DNA from: Winogradskyella vidalii
Lineage (GTDB): Bacteria > Bacteroidota > Bacteroidia > Flavobacteriales > Flavobacteriaceae
NCBI RefSeq assembly: GCF_013403955.1
Contig: NZ_JABFDG010000002.1
Span: forward strand, 248,001 to 312,000
DNA length: 64,000 nt
Direction of reading: 5' to 3'
The position numbers and the translations under genes are program-made. The first letter of the stretch is position 1. The number at the start of each line of letters is the position of its first letter. Below the pieces are notes generated by a model. It ran no database searches. It had not been told where the DNA came from and was given only the letters and a program-made list of their open reading frames with translations. This document shows, in pieces, positions 26,089-35,562 of the stretch.

Positions 26089-26847
26089 ATGTTAAAACTA
26101 TCTGGAGTTATTATTACATTTAATGAAGAACGCAACATAGAACAGTGTTTGCAGTCTTTAGTGCATGTTGTCGATGAAATTGTAGTAGTAGATTCCTTTT
26201 CTACCGACAATACCAAAGCAATTTGCGAACGTTTTAATGTCACTTTTATTGAGCAAAAATTCTTAGGTTATATTGAACAAAAGAATTTTGCTTTGTCGCA
26301 GGCGCGTTATGACCATGTGGTTTCTTTAGATGGTGATGAAGCTTTATCTGAAACGCTTCAAAAATCGATATTAAATTTAAAGACAAATTGGAAGTTTGAT
26401 GGCTATTTCGCCAATCGTTTTAATAATTTTTGTGGGCAATGGATTAAACATTCCGATTGGTACCCTAATAAAAAGCTACGTGTTTTTGACCGAAGAAAAG
26501 CTGAATGGCAAGGCATAAATCCACATGATAACGTTCAACTTTATGATAAAAATTCTAAAGCAGGCCATTTAAAAGGCGATATTCTTCATAAGACGTATCA
26601 GAGCTATTCTGAATTTAATCAAAAAACAGAATATTTCTCAACAATTGCTGCTCAGGCTTATTTTGATAAAAACAAAAAAGCACCTGTTTGGAAAATTATT
26701 TGGAATCCTAGCTGGGCTTTTTTTAAATCTTATATACTAAAACGGGGATTTTTAGATGGTTTAAATGGTTTTGTAATTGGTGTACAAACGGCCAACATCA
26801 CATTCTTAAAGTATTCTAAATTACGAGAATTGCACAAAAAAACTTAG
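26089..26847 (+). CDS. GT2-family glycosyltransferase (WaaE/KdtX-like)
   Basis: A 252-residue GT-A enzyme close to the LPS core beta-1,4-glucosyltransferase group. Visible are LSGVIITFNEERNIEQCLQS at the N-terminus, EIVVVDSFSTDNT, the GYIEQKNFALSQA segment typical of the group, and the DxD motif in SLDGDEALSE near 85. The C-terminal half contains GHLKGDILHKTYQSYSEF. It probably adds a glucose-like sugar to the inner core. It diverges from the GT2 pair across a 40-base gap, and its stop overlaps the convergent kinase gene in the four bases TTAG (26844-26847). Confidence 0.9.
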   Translation: MLKLSGVIITFNEERNIEQCLQSLVHVVDEIVVVDSFSTDNTKAICERFNVTFIEQKFLGYIEQKNFALSQARYDHVVSLDGDEALSETLQKSILNLKTNWKFDGYFANRFNNFCGQWIKHSDWYPNKKLRVFDRRKAEWQGINPHDNVQLYDKNSKAGHLKGDILHKTYQSYSEFNQKTEYFSTIAAQAYFDKNKKAPVWKIIWNPSWAFFKSYILKRGFLDGLNGFVIGVQTANITFLKYSKLRELHKKT

Positions 26848-27617
26848 CGTTTTTTCTTTCGCCAGAAAAAATACTTGCGCTTAAATGCTTCTTTCTTTTT
26901 AAAACTAGAAGAAAATTTTTGAGAAAAGAAATACATACGTTCCCTAACTTCTTCATGAGATTTACCTATTAACTTAGCATATTCATCACTAATAATATCA
27001 AGCATATAATCCTTGGGAGACAAACGAGCAAAATTAGCTAAACGCTCGTCATAAGTCAAGGTTTTAAAATCCATTCGGTTAAGGTCTACCAAATAAAATT
27101 TATAATTACCATCTTCTTTTTTAATCAATGTATTTCCTGGTGAATGGTCTAAAAAATGAATGTCGTTTTCGTGTAGTTGGTAAGTAAACTGTGTAAACTG
27201 CCTTAGAATATTATCATAATCATCACATTCTGGCTCATCAATAAGTTTTCGTATTGTAAAATCGTATTTTAATTGTTTACTAATGTAGTAACTACTTCCA
27301 AAAGTAAACGCTGATTTATATTCGATATAAGCTTCTGGTGTAGGTGTTAAAATCCCAGATTTCAATAAGCGTTCCGCATATAAAAAAGAACGTTCTGCCT
27401 TACTTTTTCTAATAAAACGATAGGCTATTTTGTTAACTAAGTTAGGGACTTTAAACTCTTTAATATTATAACGTTCGTTATTAATCGTCAATATTTTTAT
27501 GACATTTCTGTAACCATTACCAATCATTTCTCCTTGTTGGTCAAAATTTTCAATGGCATGCATTAACTGTGTTTTAGTTAATGCTGAGTTATCATGGATT
27601 TTTACAGTTACTGACAT
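26844..27617 (-). CDS. Kdo/LPS kinase-like protein
   Basis: A 257-residue protein of the lipopolysaccharide kinase (Kdo/WaaP/InaA) family. The kinase-like core has the catalytic-loop motif LDHSPGNTLI near residue 120 and the metal-binding VDLNRMDF, which replaces DFG. No signal peptide or membrane segment is seen, so it should act on the cytoplasmic face of the membrane and phosphorylate Kdo or a heptose of the core. Its position among core glycosyltransferases supports this. The promoter box is at 27641-27648. Confidence 0.82.
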   Translation of the reverse strand: MSVTVKIHDNSALTKTQLMHAIENFDQQGEMIGNGYRNVIKILTINNERYNIKEFKVPNLVNKIAYRFIRKSKAERSFLYAERLLKSGILTPTPEAYIEYKSAFTFGSSYYISKQLKYDFTIRKLIDEPECDDYDNILRQFTQFTYQLHENDIHFLDHSPGNTLIKKEDGNYKFYLVDLNRMDFKTLTYDERLANFARLSPKDYMLDIISDEYAKLIGKSHEEVRERMYFFSQKFSSSFKKKEAFKRKYFFWRKKKR

Positions 27618-27640
27618 AAATAATACGTAATCTTTGGTTG

Positions 27641-27648
27641 CAAAAGTA
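27641..27648 (-). promoter_or_regulatory. -7 box of the Kdo-kinase-like gene
   Basis: Minus-strand TACTTTTG is an exact match, 23 bases before the ATG at 27617. Confidence 0.55.
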
Positions 27649-27719
27649 GGTATTTAATTCTTTGGACGAAAGATTAAAAGCCGCTTCAATTATAAGCAAA
27701 AGACTTCCAAATAATTCAG

Positions 27720-27727
27720 TAAATTTG
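27720..27727 (+). promoter_or_regulatory. -7 box of the rhamnosyltransferase-like gene
   Basis: TAAATTTG is an exact match, 19 bases before ATG 27747. It diverges from the kinase promoter about 70 bases away. Confidence 0.55.
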
Positions 27728-27746
27728 CCTCTGCTAATAATCCTCT

Positions 27747-28598
27747 ATGTTTAAACATTATCTTATAACACGCTTTAATCTCAAAAATAAAAATTGGGAT
27801 GTCACTAAGAATAACGAAACGTTATTAACACGTGAATGGATGGCTCATAGAATTGAATTATTCCGTAATTTCTGTTTGCCTTCTGTAGCCAACCAAACAA
27901 ATACTAATTTTGAATGGTTATTATTTTTTGACACCACAACAGATACTGATTTTAAAACAGAAATAGAAGCCCTTATAAAACCATTTCCACATTTTAAGGC
28001 CTTCTATATTGATGGCATGGATGCTTTTCATTCGTCTATAAAAACCTATATTACTAAAGACAGTAAAGAGAATCCTTATATTATTACATCGCGAATCGAT
28101 AATGACGACTGTATTCATAAAGATTACATTTCTACCATTCAAAAGCAATTTAAATCGCAAGATTTTATGGCTATTGATATTTTAAAAGGCTACTCACTTC
28201 AAGTTTCTCCAGACATTATGCTAGGTAAAAAGGAGCATATTTTTAATCCTTTTATTAGTTTAATTGAAAAAAATGAGGCCCCAAAAACAGTTTGGTTTAG
28301 TGACCATAATATGTGGAAAAAAGAATCGCGTCGCATAGAAATTGCTAATCAACGTTTGTGGATGTCTATTATTCACGAAAAAAATAAAGTGAATGAATTT
28401 GATGGTTATGACAATGTGAATTGGAATGACATAAAGCGCGACTTTATAGTTTCGGACGCGATTAACACCAAAGTTTCAGAACACATTATTCCTCATAAAA
28501 AATGGCGTTACCTAAGTTTTAAGAACAAACTTTATGTCAACTATGTTTTAATGAGTAAAAAATTAAAAAAAGCGGTAGGCCTTTATAAAATTAAGTAA
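27747..28598 (+). CDS. Putative rhamnosyltransferase-family protein
   Basis: A 283-residue protein resembling the putative rhamnosyltransferase family (PF11316 type). Characteristic parts are YLITRFNLKN at the N-terminus, EWMAHRIELFRNFCLPSVAN, QTNTNFEWLLFFDTTT, and the SRIDNDDCIHKDYI segment near 114 with the likely metal-binding Asp residues. There is no signal peptide. Activity has not been shown for most members, so the sugar is unknown. Its place in the glycan locus fits a role in core or capsule assembly. The next gene follows 42 bases later in the same direction. Confidence 0.72.
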   Translation: MFKHYLITRFNLKNKNWDVTKNNETLLTREWMAHRIELFRNFCLPSVANQTNTNFEWLLFFDTTTDTDFKTEIEALIKPFPHFKAFYIDGMDAFHSSIKTYITKDSKENPYIITSRIDNDDCIHKDYISTIQKQFKSQDFMAIDILKGYSLQVSPDIMLGKKEHIFNPFISLIEKNEAPKTVWFSDHNMWKKESRRIEIANQRLWMSIIHEKNKVNEFDGYDNVNWNDIKRDFIVSDAINTKVSEHIIPHKKWRYLSFKNKLYVNYVLMSKKLKKAVGLYKIK

Positions 28599-28640
28599 AC
28601 TTATAATTCCTATTTTTACAAAAACTCTAACTTCTCTTCA

Positions 28641-29747
28641 ATGCGATTAATACAATTTACAGCTTCTAATGGTTGGCGTGGTCACGAACAAAAAATCATT
28701 TATTTATACGAAGCTTTTAAATCTGAAGGTTACGTTGAAGACCAGTGGATTGTTTGTCCTATTGATTCCGAAATGTATCGCATTGCTACAGAAAAAAATA
28801 TGCAAGTTATTCCATTTGAATATAAGTCAGAATACAGCTTATCCTATGCTAAAGCATTTAAACAACTAGCCAAAGAAAAAAAAGCTTCTGTAATTTTTAT
28901 CCATAGTAGTAAAGCACATACCCTAGCTGTTCTTTCTCATTTTATTTACGGCATGAAGGTTCCTTTAGTACTTTGCAGAACCCTTATAAAACGTGTAGAT
29001 ACTAACTTTTTTAGAAAGTGGAAGTACAACTACAAAGGCATTAAAAAAATTATTTGTGTATCACAACCTGTGGTTGAATCTTTAAAATTTGCTGTAAAAG
29101 ATCATAGTAGATTTTCTGTTATAGGCAGTGTTACAGATATAAATAAATTTAAGAAGCAAACGCCTACTGGTCTACTTCATAAAGAGCTTAACATCCCTGA
29201 AGATTATAAACTCATTGGAAATATTGCTGAATTTACAGGTTTTAAGGATCATTACACTTGGGTTGATACGGTTAAAATTTTAGTGAAAGAAAACACCATT
29301 AAAGCCAAATATATCTTAGTCGGTAAAGGCAGTATGGAACAAGACATCAAAAATTACGTCGAAGAAAAAGGCTTAACAGAGCACATTATTTTTACTGGAT
29401 TTAGACGTGATGTTCCTGAAATTTTACCTGAGTTTGACCTATTTCTGTTTACGTCCAATAATGAACCTACAGGTGGTGTCTTATTAGAATCTTATGCTTG
29501 TAAGGTTCCAATTGTAGCAGCTGATGCAGGTGGCATATCTGAGGTTATTGTAGATGGCAAAACTGGTCTTTTAGCTAAAGTTGGCGATGCCAAAGATTTT
29601 GCTTCTAAAGTGACCTTATTAATGAATGACGAAGCACTTCAAGATAAATTCACAACTAATGGCTATCAGTATCTTTTAGATAATTTTACCAAACCCGTTA
29701 TTGCTAAAAAGATGTTTGAAGAACTTTCTAAGCATGAGCTTCAATAG
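28641..29747 (+). CDS. GT4-family glycosyltransferase
   Basis: A 368-residue retaining GT-B enzyme. The N-terminal domain starts RLIQFTASNGWRGHEQKI. The C-terminal domain has FTGFRRDVPEILPEFDLFLF near 253 and the nucleotide-binding E-x7-E segment in EPTGGVLLESYACKVPIVAA near 275. The exact linkage is unknown. A near-consensus box TATTTTTA (28611-28618) precedes it. Its last 20 bases overlap the 3' end of the convergent TupA-like gene. Confidence 0.88.
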   Translation: MRLIQFTASNGWRGHEQKIIYLYEAFKSEGYVEDQWIVCPIDSEMYRIATEKNMQVIPFEYKSEYSLSYAKAFKQLAKEKKASVIFIHSSKAHTLAVLSHFIYGMKVPLVLCRTLIKRVDTNFFRKWKYNYKGIKKIICVSQPVVESLKFAVKDHSRFSVIGSVTDINKFKKQTPTGLLHKELNIPEDYKLIGNIAEFTGFKDHYTWVDTVKILVKENTIKAKYILVGKGSMEQDIKNYVEEKGLTEHIIFTGFRRDVPEILPEFDLFLFTSNNEPTGGVLLESYACKVPIVAADAGGISEVIVDGKTGLLAKVGDAKDFASKVTLLMNDEALQDKFTTNGYQYLLDNFTKPVIAKKMFEELSKHELQ

Positions 29748-30627
29748 GTAATTGTATCATATCTCCTAACGTTTTATTTAATCGCTCTACGGACAATCGT
29801 TTTAAAGCTCCTGTAGGAAAAAAAGTAAGTTCACCAAAATAAATTTTACCGCTAATAGAGTATAAATCTACTCTAACAAAAATAAATTCTTCAGATAACT
29901 TTTTAGCAATTGTAACTAATTCTTCAAAATTATCTGGTTGAGGAAGGTTCTTATTAATAAACCCTTTAGAAGTGTCTTTAGGTTGTAATTTATTCCATTC
30001 TAAATCATAAATACATTTCTTATACTGCCCTTTCACTAAAGTCTTAACCAAAACATATTTTGGGTCGCCATGAATACAGTAAAATTTATAATCAATTATA
30101 TTTTCACAATCGGTTTGGTCTAAATAATGCTCTGCTAAAATTCGTGGTTGAATATCCTTATAAATACGTTCTTTATATTTGTGATAATAATTAGATCGCA
30201 TATACTTTTTTAAAGTTCGTTTTACCTCATCCTCATTAATAGTGGTCTTATCACTTACTATAACATTATAGCCAGAACCATGCGTACCTTTTAAAGCAAA
30301 TTGATTAGGTAATGCGTTAAAATCAATAGCATCAACAGAATCAAAAACAGCAATAAAATCTACCAAAAAGCCTTCCCCTATTTTCTGTTCCACGTAATTT
30401 CTAACTTCATATTTATCAACAAAATCCTTATATTCTTCATGATACAAATTTTGATTTAACCATTGCAGTTTCTCCATGAACTCTGTGGGTTGATCTAGAT
30501 TTAATCGTCTTTCATTTTTTAGATAATACTGTGCTTTTATATAAGCAATATCTGCATTGGGTTTATTCTTTAAGTATTTCGAAAATAATTGATAATATTT
30601 TCGCTTGATGAAATTCATATAACTCAT
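29728..30627 (-). CDS. TupA-like ATP-grasp protein
   Basis: A 299-residue protein of the TupA-like ATP-grasp family (PF14305 type), named after a teichuronopeptide synthesis gene of alkaliphilic Bacillus. Visible parts are NADIAYIKAQYYLKNERRLN, NQFALKGTHGSGYNVIV (ATP-grasp nucleotide loop), ILAEHYLD, DYKFYCIHGDPKYVLV and FVRVDLYSISGKIYFGELTF, whose Asp and Glu would bind metal. Members lie in glycan loci and are thought to ligate an amino acid or similar group to a sugar acid. ATG 30627 or 30618 starts the family-like N-terminus; an upstream ATG at 30684 adds 19 atypical residues. Confidence 0.8.
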   Translation of the reverse strand: MSYMNFIKRKYYQLFSKYLKNKPNADIAYIKAQYYLKNERRLNLDQPTEFMEKLQWLNQNLYHEEYKDFVDKYEVRNYVEQKIGEGFLVDFIAVFDSVDAIDFNALPNQFALKGTHGSGYNVIVSDKTTINEDEVKRTLKKYMRSNYYHKYKERIYKDIQPRILAEHYLDQTDCENIIDYKFYCIHGDPKYVLVKTLVKGQYKKCIYDLEWNKLQPKDTSKGFINKNLPQPDNFEELVTIAKKLSEEFIFVRVDLYSISGKIYFGELTFFPTGALKRLSVERLNKTLGDMIQLPIEAHA

Positions 30628-30919
30628 TATTATTAATCTCGTAAATGTATTAATTATAGCTTCCAAACCGATATTTAAATACAAAAAACATCACAATAAG
30701 CTAGTAATGGCATTCTATTTATAAAAATTACTAAAATGAAGCTTGCAACTAAAACACCTATTCTGAACAGCTTAATTTGTGTTGATGACATTAATTCTAA
30801 TTCTAATAAAAAAACACTACTTTTAATGCTATAAGGCTAAATCTGTAATATATTTTCTAAATTTATATCCTTAAAAAACCAGTAAAGACACTAGTTGAGA
30901 TACGTAATTTAAAACAGCA

Positions 30920-32011
30920 ATGAGCAACAAAATATTTTTAGATTTACATCATATTAGAAACACAAAAAAAGGGTTTGGGCAATACGCGCTTAACCTTGCT
31001 AAAGGTATTTTAAAAAACAATATTGACGGACTAAACTTATATTATTACGTCCCTTTAAAAGGTTATAAACGTTTTGGAAATTCAATAAAATACAGGCTAT
31101 ATTTAGGCTTACATAGAAGACGAAATAACTTTAAAAATTTTGATGTCTGGCACAGTTTAACACACCTTAGTAAAGTTGAACCACAAGATTTAGACAAAAC
31201 AAAGATTATATACACTGTTCACGATGCTATTTTTACAATTATAAATATTTCCGAAGCAAAAAGGCAACCTGCAATAAAATTATTACAAAGTAAGATAGAT
31301 AAAAGTGATTGCCTTGTATTTATTTCTAAATTCACTCAAGATTGTATCCGTGAACATTTTACAATAAGTGATAACATTCAGCAATTTGTAATTTATAATG
31401 GGAATCCGATGGAAGGCGTTAAACCTATCATTAAACCTTCTAATGAACAACCCTACCTACTCTGTGTTGGTGAATATCGAAAATATAAAAATCATGCTGC
31501 GCTCATACCAATGCTCTATCACATAAACGACACTATTAATCTCGTTTTTATGGGTAAATATTCAAAAGAGAATCAAGAAAAAATAATGACCTTAGCTAAG
31601 GAGCATCAAGTTGAAAATCGTATTATCTTCAAAGCTTCTGTAAGTGAAAGAAAAAAAATTGAACTCTACAGTAATGCAGAAGGTTTAGTACATCCTTCTT
31701 TAGCTGAAGGTTTCGGTTTCCCTGTGGTTGAGGCCATGTCTTTAGAGATTCCTGTTTTTATTTCAAATAATACAGCGCTTCCTGAAGTTGGTGGTACAGT
31801 AGCACACTACTGGGAGCATTACGAGCCTAAATATATGGCAAAAATAGTCACTAATGGCTTAGAAGATTTTAAACAAAATAAAGCTACGAGAATACAAGAA
31901 TTACGCCTTCAGGCCTCTAAATTTTCTTGGAAAAATATTGCTCAGCAATATATCGAAGTCTATAGAGCAGTCTTAGATAATACACCTGTAGATAGCAAAA
32001 AACGTCATTAG
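30920..32011 (+). CDS. GT4-family glycosyltransferase
   Basis: A 363-residue GT-B enzyme. The N-terminus KIFLDLHHIRNTKKGFGQYA resembles mannosyltransferases of polysaccharide loci. The C-terminal half has LCVGEYRKYKNHAALIPML near 175 and the nucleotide-sugar site VHPSLAEGFGFPVVEAMSLE near 257 followed by IPVFISNNTALPEVGG. It is the first of three same-strand genes (GT4, dehydratase, nucleotidyltransferase) spaced 11 and 3 bases apart, so they form an operon. Near-consensus TAAATTTA lies about 55 bases upstream. Confidence 0.9.
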   Translation: MSNKIFLDLHHIRNTKKGFGQYALNLAKGILKNNIDGLNLYYYVPLKGYKRFGNSIKYRLYLGLHRRRNNFKNFDVWHSLTHLSKVEPQDLDKTKIIYTVHDAIFTIINISEAKRQPAIKLLQSKIDKSDCLVFISKFTQDCIREHFTISDNIQQFVIYNGNPMEGVKPIIKPSNEQPYLLCVGEYRKYKNHAALIPMLYHINDTINLVFMGKYSKENQEKIMTLAKEHQVENRIIFKASVSERKKIELYSNAEGLVHPSLAEGFGFPVVEAMSLEIPVFISNNTALPEVGGTVAHYWEHYEPKYMAKIVTNGLEDFKQNKATRIQELRLQASKFSWKNIAQQYIEVYRAVLDNTPVDSKKRH

Positions 32012-32022
32012 TTTTATGATGA

Positions 32023-33246
32023 ATGCATATGATTAACAAAAATCAAAATTCAGAAGAAAGTCTATTAAATTTAATTGGTAGAAAGAGCGGGCTGTTTGCT
32101 GACGACATCAATACAACTCAGAGCGAATTAAACACGATTGTTTCTTCTTCAAAATTCCTTGTCCTCGGTGGAGCAGGCACTATAGGACAAGCTGTTACAA
32201 AAGAAATTTTTCAACGCCAACCTAAAAAATTGCATATCGTTGATATTAGCGAAAATAATTTAGCAGAATTAGTCCGAGATATCCGAAGTTCATTTGGTTA
32301 TATCAATGGTGATTTTAAAACCTTCGCTTTAGATATTGGCGCTATTGAATATGATGCGTTTATTTCTTCTGATGGTCGTTATGATTATGTTCTTAATCTT
32401 TCCGCTTTAAAACATGTACGAAGTGAAGAAGACCCGTTTACGTTAATGCGATTGATAGATGTGAATATTTTTAATACCGAAAAAACCATTCAGCAAGCCA
32501 TCAATAATGGTGTAAAAAAATACTTCTGCGTTTCTACAGATAAAGCCACTGACCCCATAAACATGATGGGTGCTTCAAAACGCATAATGGAATTATTTTT
32601 AATGCAAAAAAGCAAAGCCATTACGATTTCTACTGCACGTTTTGCTAATGTGGCATTTTCAGATGGGTCCTTGTTACACAGCTGGGAACAACGTATAAAA
32701 AAGAACCAACCTATCGTGGCACCCAATGATGTTAAGCGTTATTTTATTACACCTAAAGAATCTGGTCAACTTTGCTTATTATCCTGCATATTTGGAGAGA
32801 ATAACAATATATTTTTTCCGAAAATGAATCAAAATTTGCAACTCACAAGTTTTGCTGATATGGCCGTAAAATATATAGCTATGCTTGGCTATAAACCCTA
32901 TTTATGTAAAAATGAAGACGAAGCTAGAGCTTTTGCTAAAACGCTACCTAGAACCGGAAAATGGCCATATTTACTAACAAAAAGTGATACGACAGGTGAA
33001 AAAGAAACGGAACTATTTTACACTCAAAAAGAAACTTTAGACCTCAACCGTTTTAATTCTATAGGCATTATTAAACCCGATTTAGATTTTAATAACAATG
33101 GTAAAATCACATCATTTTCAAATTCTATAAAGCACCTAAAGGCAGAAAAAAATTGGACAAAGAAAGATTTAATCAATATATTCCATAAAATATTACCGAA
33201 CTTTGCTCACAAGGAAACAGGCCACTATTTAGACCATAAAATGTAA
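32023..33246 (+). CDS. CapD-like nucleotide-sugar dehydratase/epimerase
   Basis: A 407-residue extended SDR enzyme of the polysaccharide biosynthesis (CapD/FlaA1) family. The NAD(P) loop reads VLGGAGTIGQAV near residue 44, the substrate region NLSALKHVRSEEDPFTLM near 126, and the active site STDKATDPINMMGASK near 165, with the Met-x3-Lys form normal for CapD proteins. There are no N-terminal membrane helices, so it is the short soluble form. It probably makes a 4-keto-6-deoxy or epimerised UDP-HexNAc for the glycan. The C-terminal 100 residues are longer than in the simplest members. Confidence 0.85.
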   Translation: MHMINKNQNSEESLLNLIGRKSGLFADDINTTQSELNTIVSSSKFLVLGGAGTIGQAVTKEIFQRQPKKLHIVDISENNLAELVRDIRSSFGYINGDFKTFALDIGAIEYDAFISSDGRYDYVLNLSALKHVRSEEDPFTLMRLIDVNIFNTEKTIQQAINNGVKKYFCVSTDKATDPINMMGASKRIMELFLMQKSKAITISTARFANVAFSDGSLLHSWEQRIKKNQPIVAPNDVKRYFITPKESGQLCLLSCIFGENNNIFFPKMNQNLQLTSFADMAVKYIAMLGYKPYLCKNEDEARAFAKTLPRTGKWPYLLTKSDTTGEKETELFYTQKETLDLNRFNSIGIIKPDLDFNNNGKITSFSNSIKHLKAEKNWTKKDLINIFHKILPNFAHKETGHYLDHKM

Positions 33247-33249
33247 TAA

Positions 33250-33951
33250 ATGCATCATAAAATAGAAGTTGTTATAATGGCTGGCGGTAAAGGAAAACGT
33301 TTAATGCCTTTAACCAGAAATACACCCAAACCACTTTTAAAAATAGGAAACAAACCTATAATTGAGCACATTACAAATTATTTAGCTTCTTACGGTATTT
33401 CAAAAATACACATCACGACCAATTATCTAAGTGATCAAATTATTACCTACTTTAAAAACCATAACGAGCATCAAATTGAATTTAACTATATAAAAGAATC
33501 AAAATCATTAGGCACTATTGGTGCCTTAAAACTTGAAAGTTTTAAGAAAGATTATGTTTTAGTAATGAATGCCGATTTACTTACTAACATAAATTTTGAG
33601 CGAGTTTTTAATGTTTTCAAAGCTCAAGAAAGTGACGCTTTAATTGCAACGGTTCCTTACGATGTTGATATGCCTCACGACGTTGTAGAAATAGAAAATG
33701 GATTAGTAACGGAATTAAAAATTAATCATGCTTCTTGCTATAATTTGAATGCTGGTATTTATATGTTTAAAAAAGCGTGTTTAGAATATATTCCTAAAAA
33801 CAGCTTTTTTGATGCTACAGATTTTATTAATTGCCTTTTAGAAAAGGGTAAAAAAATCACGAACTATTCAATTTCTGAGTACTGGTTAGATATCGGAAAG
33901 CCAGAGGATTTTAAAAAAGCACAGGAAGATATAAAAACACTTAAATTTTAG
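33250..33951 (+). CDS. Sugar-phosphate nucleotidyltransferase
   Basis: A 233-residue NTP-transferase that activates a sugar 1-phosphate. The signature EVVIMAGGKGKRLMPLTRNT, then PKPLLKIGNKPIIEHI, starts at residue 5; the metal-binding Asp is in VMNADLLTN near 109, and WLDIGKPEDFKKAQ is near the C-terminus. It is the last gene of the three-gene operon and starts three bases after the dehydratase. Which NTP and sugar are used cannot be told; the sequence resembles the catalytic half of glucose-1-phosphate and mannose-1-phosphate nucleotidyltransferases. Confidence 0.88.
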   Translation: MHHKIEVVIMAGGKGKRLMPLTRNTPKPLLKIGNKPIIEHITNYLASYGISKIHITTNYLSDQIITYFKNHNEHQIEFNYIKESKSLGTIGALKLESFKKDYVLVMNADLLTNINFERVFNVFKAQESDALIATVPYDVDMPHDVVEIENGLVTELKINHASCYNLNAGIYMFKKACLEYIPKNSFFDATDFINCLLEKGKKITNYSISEYWLDIGKPEDFKKAQEDIKTLKF

Positions 33952-34030
33952 CTTATTGTATTGTGTTCTCTACAATAATGCTGAACCTAAAAAAGGACGA
34001 TATTCTTTTTAAAACATTGACCATCTGTCG

Positions 34031-34038
34031 TATCTTTG
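34031..34038 (+). promoter_or_regulatory. -7 box of the CCA/poly(A) polymerase-like gene
   Basis: TATCTTTG is an exact TAnnTTTG match, giving a leader of about 60 bases before ATG 34103. Confidence 0.55.
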
Positions 34039-34102
34039 CGCAGCTAAAAAATACAGTTCCTTTTTAATTTATTTTTAGAGCCTCTGTACTTTCAATTATC
34101 TT

Positions 34103-35518
34103 ATGAATCATAAACAAGCATTAAAACACAATATTTTTAAATATATCACGCAATCTGCTGAAGAATTACAAGTAGAAAGTTACGTTATAGGTGGCTTTGT
34201 ACGCGACTATCTTTTAGAACGTGGTGATGCTAAAGATATTGATGTTGTTGCTGTTGGAAGCGGCATAGAACTCGCTAAACAAGTGGCTAAAAACTTACCT
34301 AATCAGCCTAAAGTTCAAGTTTTTAAAACCTATGGTACAGCGATGTTGCGTTATGAAGACATAGAAATTGAATTTGTTGGTGCTCGAAAGGAGAGCTACA
34401 ATGAAGACAGTAGAAACCCTATTGTAGAAAATGGCACATTAAAAGATGACCAAAACCGTAGAGACCTTACCATTAACGCCTTAGCAATAAGCTTAAACCA
34501 AAACAACTTTGGTGAACTTTTAGACCCATTTAATGGACTTAGTGATTTAGATAAAGGCATCATTCGTACTCCTTTAAATCCTGATATTACTTATAGCGAT
34601 GATCCGTTGCGAATGATGCGTGCCATACGTTTTGCAACACAACTCAATTTCAAAATTGAAGCCACGTCTTTTAAAGCGATTACTGATAATAAAGAACGGA
34701 TTAAAATTATTACTAAAGAACGTATTGTTGTAGAACTCCATAAAATTCTGGAAAGCAAAACACCATCTATTGGTTTTATCCTTTTAGAACAAACAGGACT
34801 TCTCGATTATATTTTACCAGAATTAACCGCCTTAAAGGGCATTGATGAAATAGAAGGCCAACGCCATAAAGATAATTTTTACCACACGCTAGAAGTCGTA
34901 GATAACATAGCAAAAACTACAGACAACTTATGGTTACGTTGGGCTGCATTGTTACATGATATTGGAAAAGCACCGACCAAAAAATTCCAAAAGAAAGTGG
35001 GCTGGACATTCCATGCACACGAATTTGTAGGCTCTAAAATGGTTTACAAACTCTTTAAACGTTTAAAAATGCCCCTGAATGACAAAATGAAATTTGTTCA
35101 GAAAATGGTTTTTATGAGTTCTCGCCCTATTGTTTTAGCGACCGATGTTACGGATGCTGCAGTAAGACGATTGGTTTTTGATGCTGGTGATTATGTAGAC
35201 GATTTAATGACGCTTTGCGAAGCAGATATCACCACAAAAAACCCTAAAAAGTTTAAGAAATACCATAATAACTTTCAAAAAGTAAGAGCTAAAATTATTG
35301 AAGTAGAAGAACGTGATCAAGTTCGTAATTTTCAACCTCCTGTAACAGGTGAAGAAATAATGGAGACCTTCAATTTAAAACCCTCTAGAGAAATCGGTAT
35401 AATTAAAGAAGCCATAAAAGAAGCGATTCTTGAAGGTGAGATTCCCAATGAACATGAAGCCGCTTTTGAATTGATGTTGAAAAAAGGGAAAGATTTAGGG
35501 CTGGAAGTTAGAAGTTAA
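34103..35518 (+). CDS. CCA tRNA nucleotidyltransferase / poly(A) polymerase family protein with HD domain
   Basis: A 471-residue class II nucleotidyltransferase that probably adds or repairs the 3' CCA of tRNA. The head domain has [20 protein letters not shown] near residue 28 with the catalytic DxD, then [11 protein letters not shown] near 129 and [12 protein letters not shown] near 169. The C-terminal half carries an HD domain ([11 protein letters not shown] near 285), common in the bacterial enzymes. The family includes poly(A) polymerases that look alike, so CCA addition is the likelier but unproven call. The last codons and the stop lie inside a run of degenerate GTTGGAA repeats. Confidence 0.9.
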   Translation: MNHKQALKHNIFKYITQSAEELQVESYVIGGFVRDYLLERGDAKDIDVVAVGSGIELAKQVAKNLPNQPKVQVFKTYGTAMLRYEDIEIEFVGARKESYNEDSRNPIVENGTLKDDQNRRDLTINALAISLNQNNFGELLDPFNGLSDLDKGIIRTPLNPDITYSDDPLRMMRAIRFATQLNFKIEATSFKAITDNKERIKIITKERIVVELHKILESKTPSIGFILLEQTGLLDYILPELTALKGIDEIEGQRHKDNFYHTLEVVDNIAKTTDNLWLRWAALLHDIGKAPTKKFQKKVGWTFHAHEFVGSKMVYKLFKRLKMPLNDKMKFVQKMVFMSSRPIVLATDVTDAAVRRLVFDAGDYVDDLMTLCEADITTKNPKKFKKYHNNFQKVRAKIIEVEERDQVRNFQPPVTGEEIMETFNLKPSREIGIIKEAIKEAILEGEIPNEHEAAFELMLKKGKDLGLEVRS

Positions 35519-35545
35519 AAGTTGGAAGTTGGAAGTTGGAAGTTT
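35502..35545. repeat. Short tandem repeat (7-base unit) over a gene end
   Basis: Three perfect GTTGGAA units cover 35521-35541. Degenerate copies (GGAAGTTAGAAGTT) lie before them and include the last codons and the stop TAA (35516-35518) of the upstream gene. Confidence 0.85.
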
Positions 35546-35562
35546 AATAAATTGATGTATTT

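Noticed and set aside
30736-30834. A 32-codon open frame starting ATG AAG CTT GCA before the GT4 gene
   Set aside because: No recognisable sequence, no promoter box and no ribosome-binding context; frames of this size are expected by chance in AT-rich DNA.
23340-33951. A complete O-antigen or capsule export locus
   Set aside because: No flippase, polymerase, Wza/Wzc or ABC glycan exporter is in the window, so only glycan assembly enzymes can be claimed.
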